Part shown: positions 1 to 11,105 of the stretch, in pieces
Position numbering within the stretch: position 1 is the stretch's first letter
How the letters are laid out: each line of letters begins with the position of its first letter
Source: Tridacna crocea
Taxonomy: Eukaryota > Mollusca > Bivalvia > Cardiida > Cardiidae
Length of the DNA: 64,000 nt
NCBI GenBank assembly: GCA_943736015.1
Contig: OX031072.1
Span: forward strand, 6,475,501-6,539,500
Reading direction: 5' to 3'
Position numbers and translations under genes: made by a program
The notes under the pieces: generated by a model
Seen by the model: only the letters and a program-made list of their open reading frames with translations
The model's database searches: none
Told to the model about the DNA's origin: nothing

Positions 1-45
1 TACCTCAGGGTCGTCAAGAGTTGTCATTGTGTAGTAAAGGGTTAA
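1..45 (+). mobile_element. T1 element, right end only
   Basis: The B arm (cctcagggtcgtcaa) and terminal GGGTTAA of a copy cut by the window edge. It shares its TTAA with the next copy. Confidence 0.8.
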
Positions 46-270
46 CCCATTACCACACAATCCCTACTTTTGACGCCCCTGAGAAAGAAGCCTTTAGAAA
101 ATATTGTGGGAAAAGGAGAAAATGCTGGTAACCAGCATTTTCTCCTTTTCCCTCAGTGTTTTCTACCCTTCCCAGAACAAATTTCAAATTTTCAGTCACC
201 TTTATTTTGTCGTCTGCAGGTGCTTTCAATTTGAACCAGTCTAAAATTTTGTCGAGTTGGAAAGAGTTAA
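42..270 (-). mobile_element. T1 element, complete (reference description)
   Basis: 229 bp. T1 elements end in TTAA plus CYCWTTACCA inverted repeats. One arm (A) carries GACTTGTCCAAATTGAAAGC and the other (B) carries CAGGGTCGTTAAAA. Between them lies a ~60-bp palindrome built on TGTGGGAAAAGGAG and AAAATGCTGG mirrored around GTAAC or GTTAC. No protein is encoded. The ends and TTAA resemble piggyBac-type non-autonomous elements. In this copy arm B comes first, which I call minus orientation. Confidence 0.9.
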
Positions 271-1000
271 TGCTTTACCAAATCACAGAATTAAAGTATT
301 CAAAAATGAAACAATTTCTGGAAAATACATTAAATGTAGCTCACATGATGCATTTTTTTTTTTTGAAGTGGTAGAAAACATTTTGAGACAAGAAGAAAAT
401 GTTGGTTTGCAGCATTTTCTCCTTTTCCCACAATGTTTTCAAAAGCATTCTTCCTGTAGGTTGATAAAAAAGTCTGGATTCTGTGGTAAAGGGTTGAGGA
501 CATTAAGGAAATTGTTTCTAAAGGTTTGCAGCCCTGTCCTATAGTCACAATGTTTTGCTCTATCTTTAGACAGCCCTGTAGTACTTTTTGTGTACATTTT
601 TACCACATAGGCCCTTTGTTCATCACCCGGTGGCGTGCTTTGGGAAACATTGTTGGAAAAAGATTTCCAATTTTGTATCTTTAGCTACTAAGTAAGCATA
701 AAATGGGTTTCTGACGGCAGTGCAGACCAAGATCAGACTGTGCAGAACATGCGATCCGATTCTGTATCTACACTGACCTAGTGCAACTTGTCCAGCAAAA
801 GTCAGGTTGAAATCTTGACATTTGGTTATTTAACTATCAAGAGGAAATTTTTATTTGTTTTGCAGTTTCAGGTTTTTTCCCATCAAGGCACACATAAGCC
901 ATCTTTGTCCATTATAGAATTGTTAGAGTTGACAAAAATCCAGTTGCAAGTCATTATGTATAAATAAACAAGGTTCTGTGCAAGGGAATTAGAAGCATGC

Positions 1001-1227
1001 TTAACCCTTTACTAAACAACAAAATTGTGGACTTGTCCAAATTGAAAGCATTTGCAGATGACAAATGAAACGTAAATCAAAAATTGAAATTTGTTTCCAG
1101 CAGTGTAGAAAAAATTGTGGGAAAAGGAGAAAATGCTGCTTACCAGCATTTTCTCCTTTTCCCACAATGTTTACAGAAGGTGTCTATCTCAGGGTCGTAA
1201 AAAACAGATTATTTGGGAAAGGGTCAA
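1001..1227 (+). mobile_element. T1 element, complete
   Basis: Left TTAACCCTTTACTAAAC intact. Right terminus decayed to GGGTCAA. The palindrome is centred on GCTTACC, with one arm base changed. Confidence 0.88.
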
Positions 1228-1313
1228 ATTTGTGAGTAACTTAGTGAAAGACAGAGTTAAAGCAAGTTCTAATTTAATAAGATCATTAGAATTATTTTAT
1301 GATAATTAATTTA

Positions 1314-1397
1314 TTAACCCTTTACCACACAATGACAACTTTTGACGACCCCGAGGTAGACCTTTTGAAAACATTGTGGGAAAAGAAGAAAATGCTG
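1314..1397 (-). mobile_element. T1 half element fused to another repeat
   Basis: Arm B and half of the palindrome stop at atgctgg. The sequence then continues into a GATC-rich repeat (1398-1480), so the right half was replaced. Confidence 0.75.
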
Positions 1398-1486
1398 GCC
1401 TGTGCTGCTAGTGCAGATCAAGATCAGGCTGCAAAAAATGTGAATCTTGATCTTTTTATCTGCATTGTCACCTTGCTGAAAAACAG

Positions 1487-1716
1487 TTAACTTTTTACCA
1501 CACAACAAAATTTTTGGACTTGTCCAAATTGAAAGCATTTGCAGACGACAAAATAAATGTTAATCAAAAATTGAAAATTGATTTGGAAAGGGTAGAAAAC
1601 ATTGTGGGAAAAGGAGAAAATGCTGATTACCAGCATTTTCTCCTTTTCCCACAATGTTTTCAAAGGCTTTCTTTCTCGGGGTCGTTAAAAGTCGGGATTG
1701 TGTGGTAAAGAATTAA
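1487..1716 (+). mobile_element. T1 element, complete
   Basis: 230 bp, both TTAA termini present. Palindrome centred on GATTACC (one mismatch at the tip). Confidence 0.9.
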
Positions 1717-1932
1717 AAGAGATAAAAGTTTGGGTAGTGATTTACAGTATTGGCTGTAAATTGTTTTAGAAGTAATGGGTCAGGTCAGTATGCAGTTGTG
1801 CTTGTAAATTTGTCTTTTAGAATGGAAGATCTCTAAGAGGCCTCTTCCTCTTTTTGTCTTCTTCATTTATCATGTAAATGTTTGTATTATGTTTTTATTA
1901 ATGTTTGTAGGCTGGTTTTGCCTTGAAAGATC

Positions 1933-2160
1933 TTAACCCTTTACCACACGAGAAAATTTTAGACTTGTCCAAATTGAAAGCATCTGCAGATGACAAAATA
2001 AAGGTGAATGAAAAATTGAAAATTGTTCTGGGAAGGGTAGAAAACACTGTGGGAAAAGGAGAAAATGCTGGTTACCAGCATTTTCTCCTTCTCCCACAGT
2101 GTTTCAAAAGGCTTCTTTCTCAGGGGCGTCAAAAGTAGGGATTGTGTGGTAATGGGTTAA
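1933..2160 (+). mobile_element. T1 element, complete
   Basis: 228 bp. It belongs to the subtype with ACTGTGGG at the stem base on both arms (aacactgtggg ... cccacagtgtt), a paired change relative to ATTGTGGG. Confidence 0.9.
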
Positions 2161-2194
2161 GAGGCCTGTCTTGTGCTTGTTTCTTAGTGCAAAT

Positions 2195-2249
2195 TTTCCC
2201 CACACAGCAAAACTTAAGACTTGTTCAAATTGAAAGCATTTGCAGACAA
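2195..2249 (+). mobile_element. T1 arm A fragment
   Basis: cacagcaaaacttaagactt to tgcagacaa, cut off exactly where the next element begins with TTAA. Confidence 0.7.
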
Positions 2250-2482
2250 TTAACCCTTTACCAAGTAATTCCTGGTTTTTATGATCCAGAGGAAGAAGTC
2301 TTCTGAAAACATTGGGGAAAAGGAGAAAATGCTGGTAACCAGCATTTCTCCTTTTCCCACATTTTTTTTCTACTCCTCTAAAGTAAATTTTAAATTTTTT
2401 GGAACATAGATTTTGCCATCTGCAAATACTAGTACTTTTAATTTGGACAAGTCCAAGATTTTGTTGTTTGGTGAAGAGTTAA
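2250..2482 (-). mobile_element. T1 element, complete
   Basis: Inserted at the end of the preceding arm A fragment. It shares its right TTAA with the following element. Confidence 0.88.
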
Positions 2483-2707
2483 CCCTTGACCAAACGACAG
2501 AATTTTAGACTAGTTCAAATTGAAAACACTTGCAGACAACAAAATGAAAGTAACACAAAAATTGAAATTTGTTTCTAGCAAGGTAGAAAACATTGTGGGA
2601 AAAGGAGAAGATGCTGGCTACCAGCATCTTCTCCTTTTCCCACAACGTTTTCAAAAGGCTTCAATCTCATTGCCGTAAAAACTAGGGATTGTTTGGTAAA
2701 GGGTTAA
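2479..2707 (+). mobile_element. T1 element with paired arm substitution
   Basis: The stem reads GAGAAGATGCTGG on one side and CCAGCATCTTCTC on the other. An A to G change is matched by T to C on the opposite arm within this single copy. Confidence 0.9.
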
Positions 2708-2734
2708 AGGGAGACTCAAATGGAGGTGTCTTTG

Positions 2735-2862
2735 AATGGTAAGAAAACTTTCTGGGAAAAAGAAGAAAATGCTGGTGACCAGCATTTTCTTCTTCTCATA
2801 TAGTGTTGTCAAAAGCCTTTCCCGGGATAATTTGTACTTGAGATTGTGTGTTTAAAGTTTAA
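2735..2862 (+). mobile_element. T1 element, 5'-truncated
   Basis: Palindrome with AAGAAGAAAAT and ATTTTCTTCTT, again a symmetric substitution. The right end ttaaagtttaa is degenerate. Confidence 0.7.
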
Positions 2863-2879
2863 GACATAAAATTATAGGG

Positions 2880-3025
2880 TCTGACATGAGTTGGCTTTTG
2901 AGATAAGATTTTTATTAAACGAGTCTAGGGAAATGTTATTAAGCAAGCCTGTGGCAAGCTTAATTAATAACATTTTCCTTGACAAGCTTAATAAAATCTT
3001 ATCTCATACGCCCACGAATGTCAGA
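2880..3025. repeat. Foldback element
   Basis: TCTGACAT (2880) pairs with ATGTCAGA (3018), and TGAGATAAGATTTTTATTAA (2899) pairs with the region ending 3006. Inner arms around AAATGTTATTAA also pair. Not related to T1-T3. Confidence 0.7.
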
Positions 3026-3417
3026 TTCTTTTTATCACATAACAATATTTCACAAAATACAGATCAGATGATGCAAAAACATAAATAAATACATGTGCGG
3101 TATTTTCCATGAGACCCATTCACTGGTATGAAATGCGTACAAAATGACGTTAAAAATGACATCACACAATGTGATATCAAACAAGTTTAAGGTAAGAAGA
3201 TTCATGTTGGTATATTACACTGAAAACAAAGGAGGTTATGTGATAAATGCATAATTGTGTGATTTAGTAGAAAATTTTGTAAAGTTGTCTCTTGCAGAAA
3301 AACATCTGTAAGAGGCCTCTCTCTTTCTTCAAAAGCTTTTTCCCTGTCACAGTTGTTTGGTAAATGGTTATGTTAACACATTACTTCCTGCAAGAAAGTT
3401 TACCAGTAGCATATCTG

Positions 3418-3638
3418 TTAACTCTTTACTGCACAATCCTGATTTTAAATGACTCATAGAAAGAAGACCTTTGAAAACATCGTGGGAAAAAGAGAAAATG
3501 CTGGTAACCAGCATTTTCTCCTTTTCCCACAAGGTTTTCTACCTTATTGAAGACATGTTCCATTTCAACCACATTTGAATTGTCAGTGAATGCTTTCAAT
3601 TTGGACATGTCCCAAATTTCATTGTGTGGTAGAGTTAA
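3418..3638 (-). mobile_element. T1 element, complete
   Basis: Both ends recognisable (TTAACTCTTTACTGC, agagttaacc). It shares the right TTAA with its neighbour. Confidence 0.88.
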
Positions 3639-3853
3639 CCCATTACCATACAGTGAAGACCCTATGGTAGGAGCCTTTTAAAAACATTGAGGGAAAAGGA
3701 GAAAATGCTGGTAACCAGCATTTTCTCCTTCTCCCACAATGTTTTCTACCCTCCCCAAGTCAAATTTTGATTTTTTAATCACTTTTATTTTGTCGTCTAC
3801 AAATGTTTTCACTTTGGACCACTCTATAAATTTGTCATTTAGTAAAGAGTTAA
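3635..3853 (-). mobile_element. T1 element, complete
   Basis: Second of a same-orientation pair sharing TTAA 3635-3638. Palindrome base decayed to attgaggg on one arm. Confidence 0.87.
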
Positions 3854-4197
3854 TTTATCTGAATTGAAATGTCATATATTTGAAAAGCATTCAGGCAAAA
3901 GGGGAAACTGCCTCTTTCAAAAGAGGTACTCTGTGGATGAGGTAATGTTTATTTTGAATAAATACACATATATATATATAGCCATGAATTCCTGCTATAC
4001 CCTTTTGGGCAAGAGATGAAAGCTTTTCAAGTGTCTGTCTATGAGTCTGTCTGATTGTTCATGGCATGAAATTTTGTTTCCATGTAAAGCTTGAATTTAC
4101 TCCCTTATAACCATAGTATGGGTTAAGAATGAACAACATTTAGGTATATTCGATTTTAAACTTGTTTTATAATGCATACAGTTCATACCTTGTATTA

Positions 4198-4400
4198 TGG
4201 GAGACCACTCCTTCATCCATGGCTTTGTCCCGATTTAAATACAATACCTAACTACTGCGTTTGGAAGATATCTCTTTGGCTCAGTGGCTAAGGTATTGGC
4301 CTTTTGTCCGGGAACTCTGGGGTTCGAATCCCGCCCGGTCCCTTACTTCTGCCATGCATTTATTCATTTGTTTCTCTGTTACAGACTTTGTTCATAAGAC
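4198..4400 (+). mobile_element. tRNA-derived SINE (S1), copy 1
   Basis: A-box-like TGGCTCAGTGGC (4277) and a perfect B box GGTTCGAATCC (4321-4331), 44 nt apart. The flanks (gaccactccttcat upstream; ctgccatgcattt downstream) recur at 48.6 kb and 49.3 kb. No true tRNA fold with matching anticodon arm is evident. Confidence 0.7.
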
Positions 4401-4412
4401 TTGTTTTTAAGG

Positions 4413-4735
4413 GCTCAACTCATAACCACACAATCCCGTTTTAACTCTTTACCAGATGAGTCTGCAGAAATTGAAAGAATTTGTAGATGACAAAATAAGA
4501 GTGGCTAAAAGGGTAGTATTTTTATCTGTAAGCAAAGAAAACACTGCAAAATAGAGAAAATGCTCATGAACATTTTTCTCCTTTTTCGGTAGTGTTTTCA
4601 AATGTCTTTACCTCGCAGCTGTAAAAAACCAGGCTTGATCCGGGAAAGGGTTAACTAACCCTGAGGAAAGAAAACATTAGGGTAGGAGGAGAAAAAAGCT
4701 GATCACTAGCATGTTTTCCTTTTCTACCCTTCAAA
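4413..4735 (-). mobile_element. T1 element split by another T1
   Basis: Arm B up to cacaatcccgtt (4440) resumes after the inserted copy as TTAACTAACCCTGAGG (4651 on). The internal TTAA of the host was the target. Confidence 0.75.
4441..4654 (+). mobile_element. T1 element nested in a T1
   Basis: Full-length though degenerate copy flanked by TTAA on both sides within host arm B. Direct evidence for a TTAA target. Confidence 0.82.
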
Positions 4736-4809
4736 GATGCATGCCATTTGGTAAACTTTACATGTATTCCCCTGTGTATTCTGCAATTTGTGAACAAGGT
4801 ATGACTGTA

Positions 4810-5013
4810 TTAACCCTTTACTCCATAGATACTCATATGGAAAACATTGTGGCAAAAGGTGAAATTGCTCGTGACGAGCAATTTCACCTTTTGCCACAAT
4901 GTTTTCTATACTATCAAAAGGTGTCATATACACATAAGAAACGGCTTCATCCTTGCTGTTATTTAGGGTCAGTTAGAGATACCATAGAAATGCCTTATGG
5001 GGTAAGGGGTTAA
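4810..5013 (+). mobile_element. T2 element, complete
   Basis: T2 ends TTAACCCTTTACTCCATAG and CCTTATGGGGTAAGGGGTTAA-like. The palindrome is built on GTGGCAAAAGGTGAAATTGC around TCGTGACGA. Here the stem is perfect over about 58 nt. The left arm is shortened relative to other T2 copies (it lacks the gcattgcttgtagg segment). Confidence 0.88.
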
Positions 5014-5250
5014 TGTAAGAATTTGTTTCTATTTGTTTTGAAACTTACTCTTTGAATGCCATTCAGAATGTAGCTGTTTTTTTTCCCCCAGTGTAGATTT
5101 AGATCAGAATGTATAGTATGTACAATCTTACCTTTCCCAGAGCTTTCAATGATACTTAGTCCAAAACAGCCTGAAAGGTTGAGTACCTAGACTGAATTTT
5201 ATTTCATTTATATGGCACTCATAGAATTCAGAACTGAAATAGATCTACAG

Positions 5251-5468
5251 TTAACTCTTTTACCAAACAAAAATGTTAGACTTCTTTATAATATCAAAAG
5301 TGCACAGCACAAAAGTACCTCATGCAATAAGATTAGTCTTAGAAAACATTGTGGGTATAGGAGAAAATGCTAGTAACCAGCATTTTCTCCTTTTCCCACT
5401 GTTTTTTCTAAAATTTCTATATAATGGTTTGCAAGACACATGTACATGGTTGTCTAGTAAAGAGTTAA
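5251..5468 (+). mobile_element. T1 element, complete
   Basis: Both TTAA ends intact. Flanks of the palindrome are diverged (gtgggtatagg). Confidence 0.85.
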
Positions 5469-5644
5469 CAATCAGCTTGTTGATCAAGGCCATTCAAAAT
5501 TTTTCAAGCATCGTAGATAGCAATACATGTATAATACGATCAATCCAAAAAGTTTTGAACCTAAAATTTTGATTCATAATTTTCAAAGTTTTCTGAACTT
5601 TATGATAAAATTATTATGCATATCACATCAATTTATGAACCAGG

Positions 5645-5845
5645 GTACGTATTCACCAACTATTCTTAAGAATATTCTTGGTCTTATTCTCCAAGATCGT
5701 CCAAATTTGTAAGTAATACAACTTCTGATTGGCTAAATCATTTGAATGGTTTAGCCAATCAAGAGTTGTGTTACTTTAAAATGTAGAATATCCTGAAGAA
5801 TAAGACGAAGAACGTTCTTAAGAATGGTTAATGAATATAAGCCCA
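5645..5845. mobile_element. Foldback MITE family F, copy 1
   Basis: About 200 bp that is one long imperfect inverted repeat: TATTCTTAAGAATATTCTT at the left mirrors GAACGTTCTTAAGAATGG at the right, centred on TGGCTAAATCATTTGAATGG. Homologous to 14941-15128. Confidence 0.75.
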
Positions 5846-5988
5846 TATTTTGACATACCAGTAATGTTTCTGTTGCATATTTTACAAACAGCAATAATTT
5901 TCTAACAAAGCTTATACCACCTCAAATTTTCACCATAGAAGAAGATTTTGGAATAGTTCAGGCTGAAAGCAGTTACAGACAACATTAA

Positions 5989-6218
5989 TTAGCCCTTTAC
6001 CAAACGACAAAATTTAAGACACGTCCAAATTGAAAGCACTTGCAGATGACAAAACTGATGTTTTTAAAAAAATGAAATTTTTGTCCAGCAGGGTAGAAAA
6101 CATTGTGGGAAAAGGAAGAAATACTGGTTACCAGCATTTTCTCCTTTTCCCACAATGCTTTCTACAGGCTTTTTTCCTCAGGGTCATAAAAACCAGGGAT
6201 TGTTTGGTAAAGGGTTAA
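5989..6218 (+). mobile_element. T1 element, complete
   Basis: Left end decayed to TTAGCCCTTTACC, right end GGGTTAA. An arm A fragment of another copy abuts it at 5946-5984. Confidence 0.87.
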
Positions 6219-6238
6219 GGCTGAAATAGTGAAATAGG

Positions 6239-6374
6239 ATTATGAAAGAATAGAAAACATTGTAGGAAGAGAAGAAAATGCTGGTAACCGGCATTTTCTC
6301 CTTTTCCCACATTGTTTTCTAGAGTCTTTTTCTGTAGTGTCATTATTAAAAGACAAGATGGTAAATGGTAAAAT
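6239..6374 (+). mobile_element. T1 element, 5'-truncated
   Basis: Starts at the palindrome (aaagaatagaaaacattg) and keeps a diverged B arm. Confidence 0.7.
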
Positions 6375-6508
6375 GGAATACAGGGGTTTTTTTTTATACG
6401 AGATGTTTCATGAACTGGCCAAAATTCAAAAAATGCTTGGATCATCAAGATGGGACTGTATTTTATTTGTATTTACTTTTATGTTCTTTTGTACCTTTGA
6501 GATTTTTT

Positions 6509-6737
6509 TTAACCCATTACTACACAATCCCTACTTTTGATGACCATGAGAAAGAAGCCTTTAGAAAGCATTGTGGGAAAAGGAGAAAATGCTGGTTACC
6601 AGCATTTTCTCCTTTTCCCACAAAGTTTTCTTCCCTTCAGAAAAGAAATTTCAGATTTTCAGTCACTTTTACTTTGTCGTGTAGATATGTTTTTGATTTG
6701 GACAAGCCAAATATTTTGTCGTTTGGTAATGAGTTAA
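6509..6737 (-). mobile_element. T1 element, complete
   Basis: 229 bp with a perfect central palindrome (GGTTACC centre). Ends TTAACCCATTACTAC and taatgagttaa. Confidence 0.9.
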
Positions 6738-6992
6738 TTCAGTCAAAGATGGGTTAGTATTGTGTTTTATTTATATATTTGTAAATATTAGAGATAGCAA
6801 TGAGTTTCAGTTCAAATGTCAAAGTTAGAACATAGAATATGGTTTCAATATGGTTTGGTGAAGTTTTAGAACTATTCTTGAAACATCAAAAATTCATTTT
6901 CTAAAAGGAAAAAAAAAAATATTTCTGTGAAAACTATGGCCGGCATTTACTAATCAAAAGATGGTTTTATTTATGGCTGACAAAGCAAGTCC

Positions 6993-7213
6993 TTATTCTT
7001 TACCAAACAACAAAATTTGGACTTTTCCAAACTGAAAGCAATTGCATATGATAAAGGTGGCAAAAATGACACTTTTTTCCTTTGTAGAGCAAAAAAACAT
7101 TGTGGGAAAAGGAGAAAATGCTGGTTACCATTATTTTCTCCATTCCTCACAATGTTTTCAAAAGGTATCTTCATCTAGTAGTTAAAAGTTGGAACAGTGT
7201 GGTGAAGAGTTAA
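6993..7213 (+). mobile_element. T1 element, degenerate left end
   Basis: Left end ttattctttacc. One palindrome arm diverged (ttattttctccattcc). Shares right TTAA with the next copy. Confidence 0.82.
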
Positions 7214-7436
7214 CCCTTTATAACAAAATCCCGACTTTCAATGACCCTAAGAAAGAAGCTTTTTGAAAATATTGTAGGAAAAGGAGAAAATGCAGGTTAC
7301 CAGCATTTTCTCCTTTTCCCACAATGTTTTCTATTCTTCAATAAACAATTTTCAATTTTTGAGCAATATTTATTTTCGCCTGCAAATGCTTTTAATTTGG
7401 ACTGATCTGAAATTTTTTTGTTTGGTAAAGAGTTAA
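7210..7436 (-). mobile_element. T1 element, complete
   Basis: Convergent partner of the preceding copy, joined through one TTAA. A degenerate hairpin fragment follows at 7445-7500. Confidence 0.87.
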
Positions 7437-7579
7437 AGAATATAGCTGGAACAGATAAAAATGCTATTAATAAGCATTTCTCCTTTCCACACTATTTCCT
7501 AATTATTGATAGACAAATCCAAACATGAGAGCCTCGTATGGCATCTGAAAGGGCCTTAAATTCTGTCATCTATTAGAGA

Positions 7580-7786
7580 GGTAACCCTTTACCACATAAT
7601 CCCAAGTTTTAACTATCCTCAGGAAGGAAGCTTTCATAAACAATTGAGAAAAGGAGAAAAGTGCTGGTAACAAGCATTTTCATCTTTCACCACAATGTTG
7701 TATATGGTTTAGGAAACGCATATTGTCAAATTGTTTTCAAACTGGACATGTCTTAAGTTTTTTTCAGTTATCTTGTAAAGAGTCAA
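7580..7786 (-). mobile_element. T1 element, degenerate
   Basis: gTAACCCTTTACC to AAAGAGTCAA. Palindrome weakened at several positions. Confidence 0.78.
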
Positions 7787-8007
7787 CTCTGTACCAATTG
7801 ACAAAATTTTATACTAGTCCAAATTAATAGCATATTTGCCAACAAAATATAAAACTCAAAAAATGAAATTTATTATAGGAGAGGTAGAAACCATTTTGGG
7901 AAAGGAGAAAATGATGATTACCAGCATTTTCTCCTTTTCCCGCAAAGTTTTCTAAATGCCTCTTCCTCAGGGTAGTTGAAATATGGAATTGCCTAGTTGA
8001 GAGTTAA
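7783..8007 (+). mobile_element. T1 element, complete
   Basis: Joined to the previous copy through TCAA (mutated TTAA). Ends gagttaa. Confidence 0.83.
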
Positions 8008-8146
8008 TTTAATTTTAAATCTTTTTGGAAAAATATCCAACAGTTTGCATCCTGAAAGTGCAAACATTGCCATAAGACTGAAAACTTATTGCTGTCTCTA
8101 TTATAATCATGTGGTTAGTTTAGTCTTGTCACAAATTTTTCTGTCA

Positions 8147-8302
8147 AAACAAAAGGGTCATGTGACCGAGTGCCAATGCCAAGGGAGGTAATTCCCAGCC
8201 TGGGTGAGACTCTGGTGAGTTATTCCCCTTTTTGACAGGTTTTCTGATTGAATTTGTGCATGGAAACTGGTTTTATGATAGCAGTGATATTTTTGTGTAC
8301 AC
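8147..8302 (+). repeat. Interspersed repeat R1, copy 1
   Basis: About 155 bp including gtgccaatgccaagggaggt, found again in inverted orientation at 12759-12905. No terminal structure was identified. Confidence 0.6.
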
Positions 8303-9160
8303 ATTGGTGTCTACTTTCTTTGTAAATTTTCAGCAAGGTTTTAACTGTTTGGATTGTGATAGGTACACAGTCAAAAAAATGTCTATAAAAGGTTTTGAAT
8401 GTAAAGTACATTTATACGATCTGATTTGGGAACACCCACATGCAGTATTTTGAATTTGGGTTTACAATGTACTTATTTCCTTTTACAAAGTAACTCTTGT
8501 TCATGTTATCTTAGAGTGTGTGTATGTAATGACAAACAGTGCTGATGACCGCCATTTGCTACTTTTTACTTAATCTCTTACAGTAGCTACTTCTGTTATA
8601 CAGCACTCTGTGTTTATGTGACATTGGATACCTGATGCAAACTGGATAGGGATAAATCTTTTGGACTTTTTCATTTATGAAAATATGGTAACTTTTATGA
8701 AAATATGGTAACTTCTGAAACTACATGTATAAGGCCTTTTGGTATATGAAAATATAGTAATGTTTAAACAAAGAATATTTAGAACAGGATTATGTACTTT
8801 GTTTTGATTAAGGAGATACCTGACAGTGCCAATTTTATGTCAATGTTAAATAAATGGAATAAAGAATATCCCTAAAATGTTTAAAAAAGAACAAGTCAGG
8901 GTTAGAAATGAAGGGTAATGCATGGTAAGAGATCATTTGACATAAAACAGTATTGTTCAATATAAATAAATAAATAAGGAAAAAATGTAATTTATATGCA
9001 AATAATATATAGGCACCAGACCTTCAGATAAGAGGGAGTGATGTTAATCTAAATCCATTACTTCTCTTCCAATCTTGGTTGATATTCTACAGTATCAAAT
9101 CCTATGTTGTGGGTATCATTAGAATCGTCTGGGGTTGAACTTAAATTTGCCCAAAGCTTC

Positions 9161-9346
9161 AGAGCAGAGTTAATTTGAAATTGTATGAAGGTCGACTCTT
9201 TAACAGGGGACAAAAGTTTATCTCTGTCCAAATTGAAAGCATTTGCAGACCACAGAGCAGAGTTAATTTGAAATTGTACGAAGGTCGACTCTTTATCAGG
9301 CGACAAAAGTTTATTCCTGTCCAAATTTAGAGCATATGCAGACCAC
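9161..9346 (+). repeat. 93-bp tandem duplication including T1 arm A
   Basis: 9161-9253 and 9254-9346 are near-identical (agagcagagttaatttg to gcagaccac). Each contains T1 arm A with its CTCTTTA terminus. Confidence 0.85.
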
Positions 9347-9510
9347 ATTTTCATTGTGGCTCAAATGGTGCAATAGTTTATTAATAGGGTAGAAAACATT
9401 GTGGAAAAATGAGAAAATACTGGTCATCAGCATTTTCTCCTTTTCCCACGTTTTCAAAAGGTTTCTTTCTCAGGGTCATTTAAAGTCATCATGGTGTGAT
9501 AAAGAGTTAA
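9190..9510 (+). mobile_element. T1 element with duplicated A arm
   Basis: The second arm A copy leads into a palindrome (9390-9460) and B arm ending gagttaa at 9507-9510. Confidence 0.75.
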
Positions 9511-9707
9511 TGGGTTACTATAAGATGTGACAGTGAGAAGACAATATATCGCCATATAATGCATTGTATAGAGGGATTGATGGGCTGAATCTAGTAAAAT
9601 ATCAGTTACTGCAGTTTTGACTTATAAGGTCTGGGGAATATTTACCAACCAATATAAAGCTTTGTTGATCAAATGTTTCACTGGTAATGTCACCATTTCA
9701 TCATCTG

Positions 9708-9933
9708 CATCTTTACCAAACGACAAAATTTTAGACTGGTCCAAGTTGAAAGCACTTGCAGACAACAAAATAAACGTAACTCAAAAGATGAAATTTGTTT
9801 CAAGTAGGGTACAAAACATTGTGGGAAAAGGAGAAAATGCTGGTAACCAGCATTTTCTCCTTTTCCCGCAATGTTTTCAAAAGGCTTCTATCTGAGGGTT
9901 ATAAAAACCAGGGATTGTTTGGTATAGGGTTAA
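9708..9933 (+). mobile_element. T1 element, complete
   Basis: Left TTAA lost (gcatctttaccaaacgac). Right end ggtatagggttaa. Confidence 0.86.
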
Positions 9934-10360
9934 AGTAACAAATCAAACCTAAATGACTTTGAAGATTCAATGTGAAATCTAGGGAACTTGCAAAGTTTTA
10001 CATGTATGAGGAAATACCAGATGTTAAAATTTATACAAGTTAACCCTTTTCAAAGATCAAATGTGCAGTCTGATCTTAGTCTGTGCTGGCTCAAAGACTA
10101 CTATAATGTATGAAGTACCGAAAGGGTTTGAAAGTTAAAAAAAAAAATCATAAATCTTTAATGTAGTTAATGCTGAATTGGCTTTGTCAGGTATCTCCTA
10201 GACATACTTTCTTCTTGAGAAATCGGACATCATTACATGTATTTCGGTCGGGGCATCTTATATTTTCAAAAATTATTTGGAAAATGGATCAAATAACATT
10301 TTATGCTAGAAACCGTAACACTGGTATAGTTGAACAATATTCTGACAGATTATTCAATAC

Positions 10361-10470
10361 TTTGGGAAAAAGGTAAAGGATCAAAATGTAATAGAAAAGA
10401 AGTAGGTTATTCTTTGGGAAAAAGTTTAAGGATCAAAATGTAATGGATAAGAAGAAAGTAGGTTATGTTT
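10361..10470 (+). repeat. Short tandem duplication
   Basis: ctttgggaaaaaggtaaagg and the following aggatcaaaatgtaat occur twice, about 50 bp apart. Confidence 0.6.
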
Positions 10471-10650
10471 AGAGAATACAATGCAGTATAACTTACCTCC
10501 ACCTCCCCCTTTCTCTTTGAGCAATGAGCAGTTTCCTCTTAGTTCAAAATGTTCAGAAAAGATGTCTGCCACAAGTCTGTTCAAAGCCTTCTCTTGCCCT
10601 TATTTCAACCTATAACTTTCATGTCCTTTCCTTGTCAGTTCCTCTGCAGC

Positions 10651-10945
10651 CTAATCTTGGTTGATATTCTCAGGTACCAAATTAATCATTTGTTGAAGTT
10701 TTACCCATTTAAAGTCCCAAGTGGATCATAACATTTTTGGCTTCTTTGGATTATTTAGTACAGTGGCTCAGTTGGTTTACCCAGCATGCAATTGCAGTCC
10801 AATCTTGGTTGATATTCTACAGTACCAAACCATTTGTGGAAGATTTACCTATTTAAAGATGCAAGTGGATCATAACAGTTTTGGCGTCTTTGGGTTATTT
10901 AGTACAGTGGCTGAGTTGGTTTTCCCATCATACAATATGGAGTTG
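10651..10945 (+). repeat. ~147-bp tandem duplication
   Basis: taatcttggttgatattct through to acagtggctcagttggttt is repeated from 10799. The phrase atcttggttgatattct also occurs at 9073 and so is part of an interspersed repeat. Confidence 0.75.
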
Positions 10946-10949
10946 TTGC

Positions 10950-11105
10950 AACACCAGGGAAGATGGCTTTTGAAAACATTTTGGGGAAAGAAGAAAATGC
11001 TGGTAACCATCATTTTCTCCTTTTCCCACAATGTTTTCTACTTCAAGATCTATAGCTCATTTGTACCAGTTTTGAAAAAGTCATCTGTAGTCACTTTCAC
11101 TTTGG
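10950..11105 (-). mobile_element. T1 element, truncated
   Basis: Palindrome from aaaacattttggggaaag, then a diverged A arm that runs straight into a SINE tail at 11105. Confidence 0.65.

Noticed and set aside
4277-4340. A genuine tRNA gene at the S1 SINE
   Set aside because: A and B boxes are good but the acceptor and anticodon arms do not pair, and the unit recurs with common flanks.
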